NCBI GenBank assembly: GCA_021464415.1
Contig: JAKCWG010000916.1
Location: 62,001-126,000 of the forward strand
Reading direction: 5' to 3'
DNA: 64,000 nt
From: Lonicera japonica
Taxonomy: Eukaryota; Streptophyta; Magnoliopsida; Dipsacales; Caprifoliaceae
Positions 10,749 to 23,274 of this stretch are shown here, piece by piece. Every line of letters starts with the position of its first letter. Within the stretch, counting starts at the first letter, position 1. A model generated the notes under the pieces. That model had not been told where the DNA came from. It searched no databases and was given only the letters and a program-made list of their open reading frames with translations. The position numbers and the translations under genes are program-made.

Positions 10749-11825
10749 TGTGATGCCCCAAATCCTGTTATGAGATTTTCACCTCCGGGACCCGATTAAT
10801 CACGGATGCCGTGCGTGACGGCTGGTATGAAATAATAAATCCATAACTTTTAAAAACTTTTTCTTAAATAAAATGTGATTCCATTAAAAATCTCGTTTTG
10901 CAAAATCTCAGCATGTGGAGTCTAGTTAAATAAAAACCAAACCTGTGAGATTTACAAAGCACATTTTCACAATTACAATCACATCCAAGTCCACATATAT
11001 ATAAAAACCATTTATACAAATCCAGGATCCTTCACCAAAAATAGTTGTAAAATCCATACATAATTACAAAGAGTTTAACATAACAAAATATTATACACAT
11101 GGTCCTTTGTTTAAGGACCCAGAGGTTCTATTGACATTAGAGGCTTCTAAACGGATACACCGCACTCTAATCCCCGAAGCTTATCCGAAAAAATTGTTAA
11201 AAAATGGGATGAGCCAAATCCGGGCTCAGTGGGAACTATATAGGTTTTGTATAGAGAATACACATTGGAAACACACGTACGTGCAAGTTTATATAGAAAG
11301 TAAGTGCTTTACTTTAAAATAATGGTTCGAAGACCGTGCATGCAAACCCCACTAGGATTCCTATTCTAGCCACCGGATACTGACTACCCAACTAACCGAT
11401 CACTTTCGTCAATATCCCATAAGTGAACCTCTCACGTGTTCCCACATTACTAAGGAATCGTCAGTCCAATGTTATCTCATTCTAACGTTAGCTTCCTAAG
11501 TCTCGTCATGCCTTAGTGGATCAGTCCTACAGTTTGTGTCGACTACCCGTGCCTATATCAAAAGTTAATAACTATATGACAAGTATTTGTTGTTTCCACT
11601 ATAACTATAATTCATTATGAATCCTATACTTGGCCAGCTGATAGGCTAAAACTCAAGATCATTCGTCTAAGCGTTATATTATGGTGTTCTCTCAATAGGC
11701 TATCTCGTTAGTTATGATTTTCCTTTCATTTATTAGTGCTTTAGGTTCATTATGATCCGGCTATCAAGTCTCGTGAACCACGGTTACTCACACGTCTGTA
11801 TTCTATATCTAAGGTTCATAGTCAT
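10749..11825 (-). mobile_element. LTR-D fragment, minus orientation
   Basis: It starts on the plus strand at TGTGATGCCCCAAATCCTG and is similar to 34726 onwards, including the phrases TCACCTCCGGGACCCG and ATGAGCCAAATCCGGGCTCAGTGGGAACTAT (split here only by position). It is cut at 11826 by LTR-E. The 71-codon plus-strand ORF at 11107 lies inside the LTR and is not credible. Confidence 0.65.
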
Positions 11826-14035
11826 TGTAACAACCCGCCTTTCTAAAGCAGGCGTTAACAGATGATGTCTCTAACAACAGCTAAAAATATAGGTGAATTA
11901 ATAAGATTAAACGCAACATCGTTTAGAATTCTAAAATTTAACGAAAATTCGGCATGATGCCTCTGTATATACAATACACCAATCTTGTTGAAAAATTTAA
12001 AGAATACAACTTTACAAGTTCAAATCCCTCATGGAAAAGAAAAATATTACAATACAAATCCCAATTGTTTTCCAAAGTAAAAATAATTACAAATAATCTC
12101 TTTACAAAGTAAATAGACACATGACACATGCGGTCAATGCCCAACAACTAGAGAAAATACTACATATGACCAATGGTATCAGAGGACTACGAAAATCCCG
12201 CATTCTTCCCCGTGAACCCAGCATAGCGCTACAAGATGAACCTGTAATGAGAAACAAGGGAATGAGCCAATGTTGGCCCAGTGGGAACCATAGGGGAAGG
12301 GAAAATGAAATGCATATGCAAGAAACTAAGGTCTATAAGCTTCATGTTATAGAACAATAGTTATAAAAGTTCAGCTTGTAAAATAGTCAATAATTTATTC
12401 AATTAAAAATAAGTTGGTCCACCCCGGCATACCGACCTATCTCAAACAACCATATCCCAAGGTACAATCCCATTGTACCGCTCATAACACAATCCACCCA
12501 CCTCCTCCTCCTCCTCCTCCTTGACCTAATACTGAGACTAGACGGAATATATACTACCCACAAACGCACCCCACCTTACCATGGGTCAGTGCACTGGTAA
12601 CCAGATTTATGGCACCCCATCTTCCCATGGGTCTATGCAATAATATATAACAAGCATTTCTATACCGGTGCTTATCCGGTTCCAACAATCTCAATGTCTC
12701 AATATCAAACGATAGTAATAATGCCCAAGGATTTATTTTAATAATTAATGTAGTAATAACCTATGAATAAAGTTAAAACAATTATCTCAACAATTCTCAT
12801 GAATAAATATCTTAGCTTCACAATAATAATACAAATGCCATTTCATGGGTTAAATATATTGCTTTTGGCAAAATCATATTATCTTTCTATACAAAGTTCC
12901 TTTGTATAATCTTGAAAAAGGACCAACACCATAATTTAGTAAAAACCATCAATTAATGGTTAAAATTCTTAGATTTGTTTAAGTTATGGCACCATTACTA
13001 TACTCTTCATTCAATTAATGCCCTTTCAAGTGAAAAACAATTAAATGTAGTTCTAGACCACTTGATAAGGCAACAACCCACCAATTAACATGTCTAAACA
13101 TAGTTTAAGAGACAATGAAATATTATGCATATTCAGAATTTAATTTACATGCTCCGTTGTATTAACATTTGCTAAATCTTCCAATTTCGTGAGTTCAATA
13201 CAAACTAGCAAGTGGGGGTAACACTAGACCTTAGAAAATTCATAAATCACCATATGCATATCTAACTACAGGCTTTAATCATTTATTTGAAGGCATAATA
13301 TTCTGGAAATTTAAGAAAACATGTAGTTTAGTGAGTATTAGACATACATAGGTTGATTTCTAGTCATTTCGGTACTAAAATCACAAAATAGTCCAAAAAT
13401 ACCAACATGCATGATAATCAACCTTGATATACATCATAATTAGTGTTGTAAACATTTAAATGCAAACTCATATCATAAAAATATCAATTTCTCCTAACGC
13501 ATGCTGAGAAAATGGTGATTTTGATACCGAAAGGCTATATTATCTCTCTAGCAAGCAATATATTCAAAGAATGAGAGAAAAGGGGATATTCCCACCTTAT
13601 TGAAGCTATAACTTTGAAAATTAAGTGGAGGATTGAGTTGAATCAAGAGAATCTCAAATATCTCCCAAATAGCTTCAAGCTTCAACAATGGAGGATGAGG
13701 AAGATGATGAATAGTGATGGGTTAAGGATGATTTGGTGGAGATTTGGTGGAGATTTAGTGTATGGAGGATGGATGCCCAATGATATCTCAAAGTTAGCTA
13801 AAAATTAGCTAATCGCGTAAAGTAGAAACACGCAATTAATATCTTGATTTCAATTCAAACCACCTGAATTACAAAATGATTGTTCCCGAAGACTCAAGAT
13901 ACCTAATATGTTATGCTAAAAGTGTTGGATCAACTAAAAAGGGTCCAAAACCAGAAGTTCATGCCCTAACGGAGATTAAGCCTTAACCAGGTTTAAGAAG
14001 ATGATTAACTCGAAAATGGAATACGGGATGTTACA
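11826..14035 (-). mobile_element. LTR-E (chromovirus LTR), complete, minus orientation
   Basis: On the plus strand it runs from TGTAACAACCCGCC to ACGGGATGTTACA, 2210 bp, TG/CA ends. It is followed by the reverse complement of a purine tract (ATCTCCCCTCCTTATAA, 14036-14052), so it is the 3' LTR of a minus-strand element whose internal part begins at 14036. It shares with the 46829 copy a GAGCCAA.GTTGGCCCAGTGGGAA-type phrase and a CTC/GAG trinucleotide tract (12501-12520). Two TTAGCTAA palindromes lie near 13793 and 13804. Confidence 0.8.
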
Positions 14036-14940
14036 ATCTCCCCTCCTTATAAAATTTTCATCCTCGAAAATTGAATGGGCATAAAGTTGTTGCACCAAAA
14101 TAAAAGACACAAGTCGATCCCCTGAACTTAGGCTCTAACCAGAACCGAAAGTTACAAAAGAGCCTAATGAGGGACCTAAAACCCATTCTCAGTTACCAAG
14201 CTCTAAACAGGGAAGCCATATACAGACATAACATACACGAGTACTAAGGAGAACTCATTACCATTACCCAGTGTAAGGATGAAGACACACAGGAATACGA
14301 ATATGTACTATACAAGACAAGGGTTAGGCATAATTCTTTTGAACAAACTTCAAGGACACGGTACATAACCCCCAACAACTTCAGCTACGATCATTACCTA
14401 AATCACTAATGACTGAGATGAAATCACTCCTAAGGATACCTCACCTGGAGCTGAAAAGACGCTGTAGGCAATTCTCCAAATAAAGAAACCCAAATATGCT
14501 AACTAGCACGTAAGGAAACATGGAGGAGCGTACATCAATTGGACAAAAATTTCAGACACAGCAAAATGAAATGAGTATGAGAGGATCTAGAGTATTATGA
14601 CTTCGAATACTTCTTCACAACCCGACCACACTGCCTTACCAAAACCATGGTTTATTATTTCGCAATTTCCCAATAAGACATGCCATTCCAACGTAGTAAA
14701 CCTTGTACCAAATCAATTGCAGAATAGTACTATATAATCCTGAGACATTCTGGAATTCCTTCAATCACTAAGAATTTTTGATACATGGTCTTCGATTGTC
14801 GTCTGATTTGAACTACTCCTTGTATTCTTCCATGACGCCTTCAAACATTTACGATGTCTTGATTTCCACCAAAAAATGGTTACCAACTGGATCATCCTGT
14901 GAACTCTGCTCCCATACTAATTGTTTGCTGAGTAACGTGA
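14036..14940 (-). other. Decayed 3' internal sequence of the minus-strand LTR-E element
   Basis: The purine tract and TTTCGAGGATGAAAATTTTAT-like phrase (minus sense, 14068-14050) next to the LTR are the usual gypsy 3' end. Beyond that I see no chromodomain or integrase frame on either strand, so the sequence is degenerate, rearranged or from another repeat. Confidence 0.35.
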
Positions 14941-15066
14941 TTTGATTACTTGTTCACCCCTTTTTACCAACCTTCTGATGTACTTGATAATTTACTACTA
15001 ATTATCATTGTATGAGAGAAAGTATGGAACCTGGGTGTATAACACTTGGAGTGCCGACTGTGTAGT
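14941..15066. repeat. Repeat module also found at 18283-18475, half inverted, half direct
   Basis: 14941-15000 is the reverse complement of about 18286-18348 (ACTTGTTCACCCCTTTTTAC here). The next 60 bp, TATGAGAGAAAGTATGGAAC onwards, occurs in the same orientation at about 18413-18475. Neither half codes for anything visible. Confidence 0.65.
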
Positions 15067-17169
15067 GGAGGGATTGAGAGAAATTCTTTCACGTATAGGT
15101 AAAGGTATGCCATCCATTTTGACTTGTATATTAAATCTTAAAGTCTGGCGTTCTTGTTTTGAATTCTTGTAATTGGATTCTCTGCCTTGCTCTTAGGGGC
15201 ATATAGACCCTCGAATCAATCACGATTTTCTCCTAGGAGTTACATCAGGACTGTATGTTCATTCCATGGATTTTGGTAATAGCAGGCCTTGGAATTTAGT
15301 CACTTGGCATGCTTGTGGTCTTGAATTTAGTAAGGTACTTATTGGATAACCGTTTTTAGCCCCACGGCTTTTAGACCTCCAAATTAGGTACTGTCCTTCC
15401 CGCATAGCCATAATAAGTCATTAGATTAATTCTAGAGTGTTCTGTGACATTCGAACATAAGGTTAGCATTTTAGTGCCCCCTTTTGCGTGAAATTTCAAT
15501 GTTCAGTCCTGAGGTTAGTGTTGAACCGGTATGCCAGAAAGCCTGGACCGGCCCGCCATGTTGTCATTCACCATGTTCATGGCACCGGACCGGTCTTCTG
15601 TTTCCTTATACCGGTCCGCCAATTTTTGGTATACTCTTCTACTTCAGTTTCTTTATTGATACATTATTCCATCTGTAGGGCTTACTTGTGGGCCTCTTGG
15701 TAGTGGACACAGACTATTATTGGGAGATTATAGGAAACCCGAAACCTATTTAATTACCACAAGTGAGGATCGAGTGTCAGTTCAATTTTCATTGTTCTGA
15801 AAGGAATTACTCCATTTCTTTTGAGGGTTAGCCCGATTTGCTAAATGCGACGACCTTTGTGATGATTCTACCTGGCCCTTATCTCTAACCAGCTTGATTT
15901 TGATCCTTTGAGAGCACTTTTGTGATTATGTTGAGCCTTTAAAAAGATTTTCTTTTAATGATTATCAAGGCGAGTATTGCACATTTGTGTTTTCCACTAA
16001 AACCCTTTTGGGATCTAGTAAGTGGGCGACCTTAGCATTTCATAAAATTCCCGGTGAACATTTTCTTTGTATTTCGGGAATGGTGTCACCATTTCATTGT
16101 AAGTTCTTTCTAGTTATTAATGTGGTATTTGGTAGACGTTTGCCCGATATAGAAGTACTCGTCATTGTAAATAATGGGAGGTTTGAGTTTAGTTATGTGG
16201 GGTTGACTTGGCAGTATACGGGCAAGTTTCTTTGAGATTATTATAGGGGTTATTCATGTTTGAGTGGCAGATTCTTCCTTGTCGTATGACTTGAAAGTCG
16301 ATTGGGTTGATAGTTGTTAATCTCTAGATATCTCAAAATACTCCACTCCCATTGTATTAGGATTTGTTCTTTGCGTTGATGCTTTTCCTTCCGCATAGTT
16401 TCTCTCATTTTCCTGGTTTTCCTTCCTATATCACCTCTGGAGTCGAGCTCTCACATGGTTATTAAGGGAATTTTGGAAGGTTAACAACAAGTTATGAGAA
16501 TAACCGAGATGTTAGATTTTGAGCGAAGATTTGGGAGAAGTGCTACAAGGAGATTGGTCTTAATGTTTCCTTAGAGATGAGAAGTTGTCTTGTATATTAA
16601 GGGCTCTTTTTCTTGAGAGAGGGTCATCTATGGGGACAACTACAAAGTTTGTTGGAGTGATTGGTATACGACACAAAATATTTAAGGTCAACTCTCAAAG
16701 TTCAAGTAGAGATGGACATTTCGATGGATGCATATCAGGATTTCAAAGGTTAATTCTCAGTATGCAGGAAGTTTGACAAGTTCAGTTGGCGATGCAACTT
16801 AGATGATACATATTATCCTTATTCTTAGCTGGACCCCTCCAAGACGTGTTAAGGCATTGGCATTGGAACATAGCAGAACAATAGACTGCAATTGGAGTGG
16901 TTACTCGATGAAGATAGTTCATAAAGGAGGGTCTGAGATTCGAAAAAATATTTGCTCAAATACCAAGATTTTTCTCGTAACTTAAGACAACGCAAGGAAG
17001 GAGTTTAGTGCAAAAATCCTATAGTTCGGAATTTGTCATGTCAATCAATTGGGAAACTACAGGAAATAGAGAATTGTAGTATATGAACCGGTGAGGTCAG
17101 GTTTAAATTTCAGCTTGTGAAGGTCTAGTAAAACAAGGATTACTCGAGGGCAAAGACGTAAAGACAGAT
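15067..17169. other. Degenerate repeat sequence without a supported gene
   Basis: Several short ORFs (60-82 codons) occur but none has a recognisable motif or neighbour. The only structured part is an ACCGGT-rich patch at 15525-15622 like the one in LTR-B copies at 41200 and 52720. The sequence is probably old LTR/retroelement DNA beyond recognition by eye. Confidence 0.35.
15521..15625. promoter_or_regulatory. ACCGGT palindrome cassette
   Basis: ACCGGT occurs at 15525-15530, within GACCGGTC at 15588-15595, and again at 15610-15615, with intervening GGACCGGCC. A CATGTTCATG-like palindromic stretch sits between. The composition and spacing match the cassettes of two LTR-B copies, suggesting that this is a relic of such an LTR. 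Confidence 0.5.
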
Positions 17170-18274
17170 TGTGAGAATCCGGACCCGCGACCCAAGATAG
17201 GAGAGAAGAGTCCTCGTTCTCGGTTTTTTTAGGAAAACGTGTTTTGTAGAGTCGCCAGTTTGTTTTACAAGAAAACAAACAAAAGATCGTATGAAGGACA
17301 ATTCGAAATGAATCATCTTTCGTACGTTTGAAACCAGAGATTTATATTGAAAATTTACTTTGCTAGGGTTCGGGAACTACGTTACGAATTGGGAAGGTGT
17401 TAGGCACCCAATTCGCCCTTTCGGTCTCTTAATGGATCATGTATCTAATTCCTATTTTAGGTATCTTGCAAGTAGTTTGAATAGTTTTCAGAATAGTCCT
17501 TTCCGGATAAATTTGATTTACAACGGTATTTTGAAATCGGACTCGAGCTTTGCGAGCGCCTACGTATTCATTCGTAGAATGAAATCAGAGTCTCGTAGTT
17601 CCATTCTTTTGGAAACTGTTTTTGTATTTTTGTTTGTTTTGAAAACGTGTCAAAACGGATTTTAGTTTTCTTGTAAAACTTAGAAAGGATTTATTTGAAA
17701 GCAGTGAACTTCTTTGCAAGTTATCTAATTTTCTGAATTAAAAAGTGAAATTAAATGCGGTACTGAAATTAAGGATTTGGTAGAAAGACGTACCTGATGC
17801 GCCTGAAGAAGAAATAAGAGCCTCGCCTAGTTGCCTTGCTTGCTTCCTTCTCTCTCTCTAAAACTTTCTCTCTCTAGATTTTCTCTCTCTAAAACTTTCT
17901 CTCTCTAGAATTCTCTTTTAGAATTTCTCTAAAATGACTCTTTAAAGATTTTGACAGAGTTTCTACTTACTAAAAACACTATTGAGTGTTCCCCCTAAAA
18001 TGAGAGCCCAAAGGTCCTATTTATAGGGAAAAATCCGCCAAAAACGCTCTAAAAGAGGCCAACCGCAGGGGGTAGCCGCATGGCGTGCGGCTAGGGCGTG
18101 CGACAAGGTGTGCCCCGTCCTAGTAAGCGATGTGGCAACAAAGGTTGTCGTATATTCCTAACGCGCTCAAAAATCAGGATTTTTCCTAAGGGTCTCTCGT
18201 ATGCATGATGACTCAAGACTTGATGCAGAATGCTTGTTAGGTTCACACGAGAGTCGCGAATTGGGGTGTTCACA
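17170..18274 (-). mobile_element. Solo Tat LTR with target site duplication CAGAT
   Basis: Plus strand TGTGAGAATCCGGACC to GGGGTGTTCACA, 1105 bp, flanked by a perfect 5-bp duplication CAGAT (17165-17169 and 18275-18279). It closely matches the 9019 copy. Its GC cassette (about 18055-18115) is shorter and has lost the perfect CCGTACGG palindromes. ORFs of 60-101 codons inside it also occur in the sister LTRs and reflect LTR sequence, not genes. Confidence 0.92.
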
Positions 18275-18282
18275 CAGATTGA

Positions 18283-18475
18283 GGGATAATTAGTAGTAAA
18301 TTATCAAGTACATCAGAAGGTTGGTAAAAAGGGGTGAACAAGTAATCAAATCAAGGTACTCAACAAACGATTAATATGGGATAATAGTACTTTTTGTGGT
18401 ACCAATGTATTTTATGAGAGAAAGTATGGAACCTGGGTGTATAACACTTGAAGTGCCAAGTGTGTAGTGGAATAT
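18283..18475. repeat. Second copy of the 14941-15066 repeat module
   Basis: The first part is inverted and the last part is direct relative to 14941-15066. It ends where the truncated copia LTR begins (GGAATATAAGTTTAATGG, 18476). Confidence 0.6.
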
Positions 18476-19727
18476 AAGTTTAATGGTCCACAATCTTAGA
18501 TGGAATTGGACACCCATCGGTAGGATTGTAGCACAAGTTTAGTAGTTTATCTTAACTACAGGAAACGGTATAGTTTTAACTCGTTGTGCTAATACACTTT
18601 ATGTGTATTGAATAGGACCAGTTCGGGTTAATTGTTTTTATACTGACTATATAAAACAATTTAAAATCCCATGGTTATTATGATTACTTATGCTCTTAAT
18701 CTTGAAATAATTAATAGACATATAAATGTAGTCTTTGTTGTTTTGACTCAATAAGAGTGAGATTTATTTATGGATCAATAATCTTTATGAATTGGATGAT
18801 GATACTATATGTATGATGAATATTAATTATTGACGGAATCCACGTCCCGGTATAGGGATTGATGATAGCCCCTTGAGAAGCTTATAAGTTTTGATCATGT
18901 CAAACCCTGCAGGTGGATTATGTTAATCCGACATATGAAATAAGTTAAGTGGTAGGCTCAAGGATTAAAGAAGTCATTTAAATATGATTGTCAGTAATTT
19001 AATTTAAATGACGGTTATCTGTAATCTTAACGTGGGGAGAATAATAAGTATTTAATAATAAGGAGCTCGAAATATAATTTTGAGATAAGGACGGGAGTGC
19101 AATTATAATTCTTTAGTGGTGTGAATTATAATTTATGGAATGAACTAATTCATAGTGGAATTAGGATTCCAACTTTTCATAGGAAGCCCAAACACTTATT
19201 TCTCCTTAAGGTCCCTATCGTAGCCTTATATATATACGCCGGCCTTGTCACTTCTCAAAATAACAATAACTCTCATGAGTTAGGGTTTGTTCTATTGAGA
19301 GAGGATAAAATCTTGGTGATACCATAGCCCACACTCAGTGCAACATTTGATGGCGGAAGGAATACGATAGAAGATCTTTAGGTTTTCGGCACAACAGTTG
19401 TAAATCAATCGTAACTTTTGATCGCACCATTGGATTGGACTGATTTTTGGATATGTCATTTGGAACGCAAAGTTACATATTACACACAAAAAATTAGGAT
19501 GATCAGAAGTCGTTTCGGTGTCGAAAACAATCGATTTTCGTAACCCAGCGAGAATTTAAAAAATCTGACCAAATCGCAATCTGATGCTTTCAAACCCTAG
19601 TCTCCTCATATGGATCCTCTACATGATCCACAAAGGTGAAATCCCTTTATTCTTATAGGGTTTTAGCAAAAGTTTTTTGTTCAATATGTACGCAATATCA
19701 AACGATCATGTTGTCCAGTTAAATCTA
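18476..19727 (+). mobile_element. Copia 5' LTR, 5'-truncated
   Basis: Nearly identical in order to 25195-26434 (shared phrases GACGGAATCCACGT, TAGGGATTGATGATAGCCCC, CGCAATATCAAACGATC). The first roughly 215 bp present in the 3' LTR (24982-25195) are missing. The two LTRs have several small differences, so the insertion is not recent. A third partial copy is at 60556-61236. Confidence 0.8.
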
Positions 19728-21099
19728 TTCATGCATGTTGTTGTTGGATAGAATGTAGAACTCCCTACCCTTGTTTTGCAGTGTTCTTGTCCAGCTATTA
19801 TGGTCACGTAATAATGTTTTATATGATTGGGTCCCACGATGTTTTTATTCGTGGTTAATTTTAATGTGCATAATGATTTGGGTTTTATTCATGGTTGTAA
19901 ATTAAATTTAGATCAGAATTGTGAACTCCTTAAAAGGAGGCATAGGATCTATGTAATTTTATTTACAGTTTAGGTATAATTGTTTATGTGTGAACTCCTT
20001 AAATGGAGGCATAGGACCTTTGTATCTAAGATTGCAGTTTCTTTAACGAAGAACGTTGAAGAAGGCGTTTCCACCAAGGTTGATTTCCGACATAGTCAGT
20101 GAAGTGGCGACATAGGTCGTGAAAGTTTTCCAACGGACTAGGGATGATGAAGCTTAGACCATAATAGCAGGGATTCAATTATTCTTATTATTGAATGGTT
20201 TAATGCTTTGTGTGATTGTGTGTTGGTCATATGTGTTTAATTATTAGGTTTCCTTATAATTTTGGACAACATGGATACATGACCATACCTAGATCACCTT
20301 TTATTTTATGTTTAGTTCTTGTCAAATTTAAAAAGGGTATATAAATATAAATTTTGCGTGTTTGAAAAATAGAAGGTTTTTTTAAGAAAAGCAACAAAAT
20401 ACTTTTATTGCACATGTCTTTTATATTTCATACCCTTGTATTTTAGTTGACTAGAATTTAATATAAAATTTTCTTAACCCTCAGAAAATAATGTTTTAAA
20501 TACTAAGTGGGTGAGAGATTGTTTCACATAAAAATCCCACGGTCTCCATCATTGGTTTGTAGATGATGTAATTTATTCTTCGTGTGTGTTATAGTGCTCA
20601 CCTCCATATCGGAAAGAATAGATTGCGGAATCATTGTACAAATTTCACTGACTGATAATTTTAAATGATGTGATTTATTTTTCGTATGGGTTTTAGTGCT
20701 CACCTCCATATCGGAAATAATAAATTGCATAATCATTGGACTAAATTAAATGATGGTATACACTTAGATATAAATAATAGTATGCTCTCCAACTGAGTCT
20801 CTATTATTATTTGTAAGACCAAAGGAAGTAAACTATTTAAATTTTACTTGACAATAAAGGATTGTCTAGATAGTATGTATTGCTTGACAATAAGGCATTG
20901 TCTAGATAGTAAAATTTAATAGGTTTACATTTGTCTAAGAAATAATGAATAATAGCCGACCTCACTAACGGGGCATATTGTTCAAAGTCTTAGACTGCTG
21001 GCGAACGCTTTTTGAAATGGTGGAGGGTACCATATTTAAAATATGTGTTAAAAGTTATTACTGTCCATTATAATTTGTATGTGATTCTCAAGTTTTAAA
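19728..21099 (+). other. Copia leader with short direct repeats
   Basis: There is no coding frame. Visible repeats: TGTGAACTCCTTAAA.GGAGGCATAGGA twice (about 19918 and 19991); a roughly 113-bp direct duplication at about 20550-20745 containing GTGCTCACCTCCATATCGGAA; and a TTGTCTAGATAGTA pair at about 20862 and 20898. I could not place a clean primer-binding site. Confidence 0.45.
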
Positions 21100-21900
21100 A
21101 TGGCAAATTCTTTCAATCCACTTTTAATTATTCTCAACTAAAACAAATTGATTGGACTTAATTATATTGAGTTAAAAAGGGAACTTGAACATTGTGTTTA
21201 CTGTTAAAGAGTACAAGTTTGTGCTCACTGAGTCTTGTCCAGCAAAACCTGGTAAAGGGGAGACTGATGAGGAAACCCAGGCTTGCCCGAGGTGGAAAAA
21301 GGCTGATGAGATGGCGTGGTTTTACATTCTGGCATTTTTGTCAAATGTGCTACAACATTAGCATTAGTCTTTTGCCACCGCCTACAACATAATGTTGAAC
21401 CTCAAAGATATTTTTGGGGATCAGAATCATGCCATAAGGTAGGTTTCGATGAAAGACCTCATGAACACGACTATAGCTGAAGGAACCCGAGTTAAAGATC
21501 TTGTTTTGAAGATGATCGGTCTTTTGAATGAACTAAGAGATCTTTGGGGCTGAAATCGATGGGAAAACTCAGGTCGATATCGTTCTCTAGTTGATGCTGG
21601 ATTTATTTAAGGGATCCCAACAGAATTAAAAGATGAATAAGCTTTATTCATTATTGGAACTTCTTAAAGAGTTCCAAGCAGTTGAGGAACTCCTTGGAAA
21701 GCTGGCTAGTACTCTAGTGGCTGAGAAAGCTTCAACTTCTATGCCCAAAAGCAAGAAAGGAAGAAGAAGAATGCATAAGCTGCAGTCCCACAAGGAGCAG
21801 GCGTACAGCAGTCGCTGAACCTCTAGGAGGAGTGAAAAAGCCTATGGGCCAGTTTTTTCATTGTCAGTAGAAAGTGCATTTAAAGAAAGATTGCCCCTGT
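21100..21900 (+). pseudogene. Copia gag, broken
   Basis: It starts ATGGCAAATTCTTTCAATCC at 21100. Fragments in three frames give the capsid-type gag of Ty1/copia elements, including a frame at 21633-21818 with a lysine-rich tail. A decayed zinc knuckle (FFHCQ then KDCP) lies at about 21853-21895 with a stop inside it. An early stop follows the first few codons, so the protein cannot be made as one chain. Confidence 0.65.
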
Positions 21901-21959
21901 TTCCTAAACCGTTATAACAACATATGTAAATTTCGTCTATTTGTTGTTGTATCTTGTTT

Positions 21960-22272
21960 AGTGGTCCGATCTATCAGTACTTGGTGTGTAGATTCGGGAG
22001 CCACTAATCATGTCTGCAATACTTTGCAAGGGTTCCAGGAAACCAGACAACTTAAAAATAGAGAAAATTTACATATGGGAAGCTACAAATATGGTAACAG
22101 TTGCAGTAGAAGATATTTATCTTCAGTCTAGTCAGAATAGGATATTAATGATTAAGGAATGTCTATATGTATCTTCCATTAGAAGGAATTTGATTTCTAT
22201 TTCTAGATTGGTTGTGGACAAATATTTTGTTTATTTTAATGATAAATCAGTTATCATTAGAAAAAATAAATA
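21960..22272 (+). pseudogene. Copia protease region, broken
   Basis: WCVDSGATNHVCN (about 21985-22020) carries the DSGA aspartic-protease active site of Ty1/copia elements. The frame shifts soon after; the overlapping frame 22010-22273 continues with YVSSIRRNLISISRL, the usual sequence between protease and integrase. Confidence 0.75.
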
Positions 22273-22395
22273 GTTTGTTTGTTCTAGTACATTAGTGATT
22301 AATCTTTACATTATTAATCCTGACTTGTCAGTACTACAACTGAGTGAATTGAATAGCATTAATAGTTTACCAATTAAGAGAAAGGAACCTTCAAA

Positions 22396-23274
22396 ATGAA
22401 CCAAATGTATCTTTGGCACTTACACCTTGGTCATATTAATCTAAAAAGAATTCAAAAACTGGTCAAAAATGGACCATTAGGTTCATTGGAAGTGGAGGCA
22501 CTTCCAGTTTGTGAATCCTGTTTAGAAGGTAAAATGACTAAAAGATCATTCTCGGCAAAAGGCTATAGTGCTAAAGAACAGTTAAAACTGGTTGACTCTA
22601 ATTTGTATGGTCACATGAATGTCCAGACTAGAGGAGGCTTTGAGTATTTCATCACATTTGTAGATGATTATTTAAAGTATAGATACATTTACTTAATGCG
22701 ACATAAGTCTGAAGTCTTTGAGAAATTCAAAGAATTTAAGACAGAAACGGAGAAGCGTCTAAGAAAATGTATCAAGTCACTACGATCAGATCGTGGTGGT
22801 GAATACCTCTTAGGAGAGTACAAGGAATACTTATTAGAGAATGGGATTACATCCCAGTTGTCTGCACCTGGAATGCCACAGCATGATGGTGTAGTAGAAA
22901 GAAGGAATAAGACTCTTATAGAAATGGTAAGATCTATGATGAGTTATTCAGACCTACCTTATTCTTTTTGGTGATATGCTTTAGAAATAGTTGCATATAT
23001 TCTGAACTTGGTACCATTAAAGTCAGTACCTACTACACCTATAGAATTGCGAACTGGGCGTAAGCCTAGTTTGCAGCATATTCGGATATGGGGTAGTCGA
23101 GCACATGTGCTGAAAGGTAATGTGGATTTGTTGGAATCAAGAATAGAAGTGTATTTATTTGTTACGTATCCAAAAAGAATCAAGGGTGGTTTATTTTATA
23201 ATCCTCGAGAATGTAAGGTTATTGTTATCAATGCCAGATTCTTAGAAGATCGAGGATTATATCATAGACCATAA
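22396..23274 (+). pseudogene. Copia integrase, broken and with an altered catalytic site
   Basis: The frame 22396-22974 (192 aa) starts with the gag-pre-integrase zinc motif (WHLHLGHINLKRIQKL, then CESCLEGKMTKRSF) and continues into the integrase core (FITFVDDYLKY, SLRSDRGGEYL, PQHDGVVERRNKTL). The first catalytic aspartate, usually in a D-V/L-C/Y-G-P/H-M context, is replaced: VDSNLYGHM, with AAT at 22600-22602. A TGA closes the frame at 22972-22974; 23008-23274 continues it with the usual downstream sequence (PIELRTGRKPSLQHIRIWG). Confidence 0.8.
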
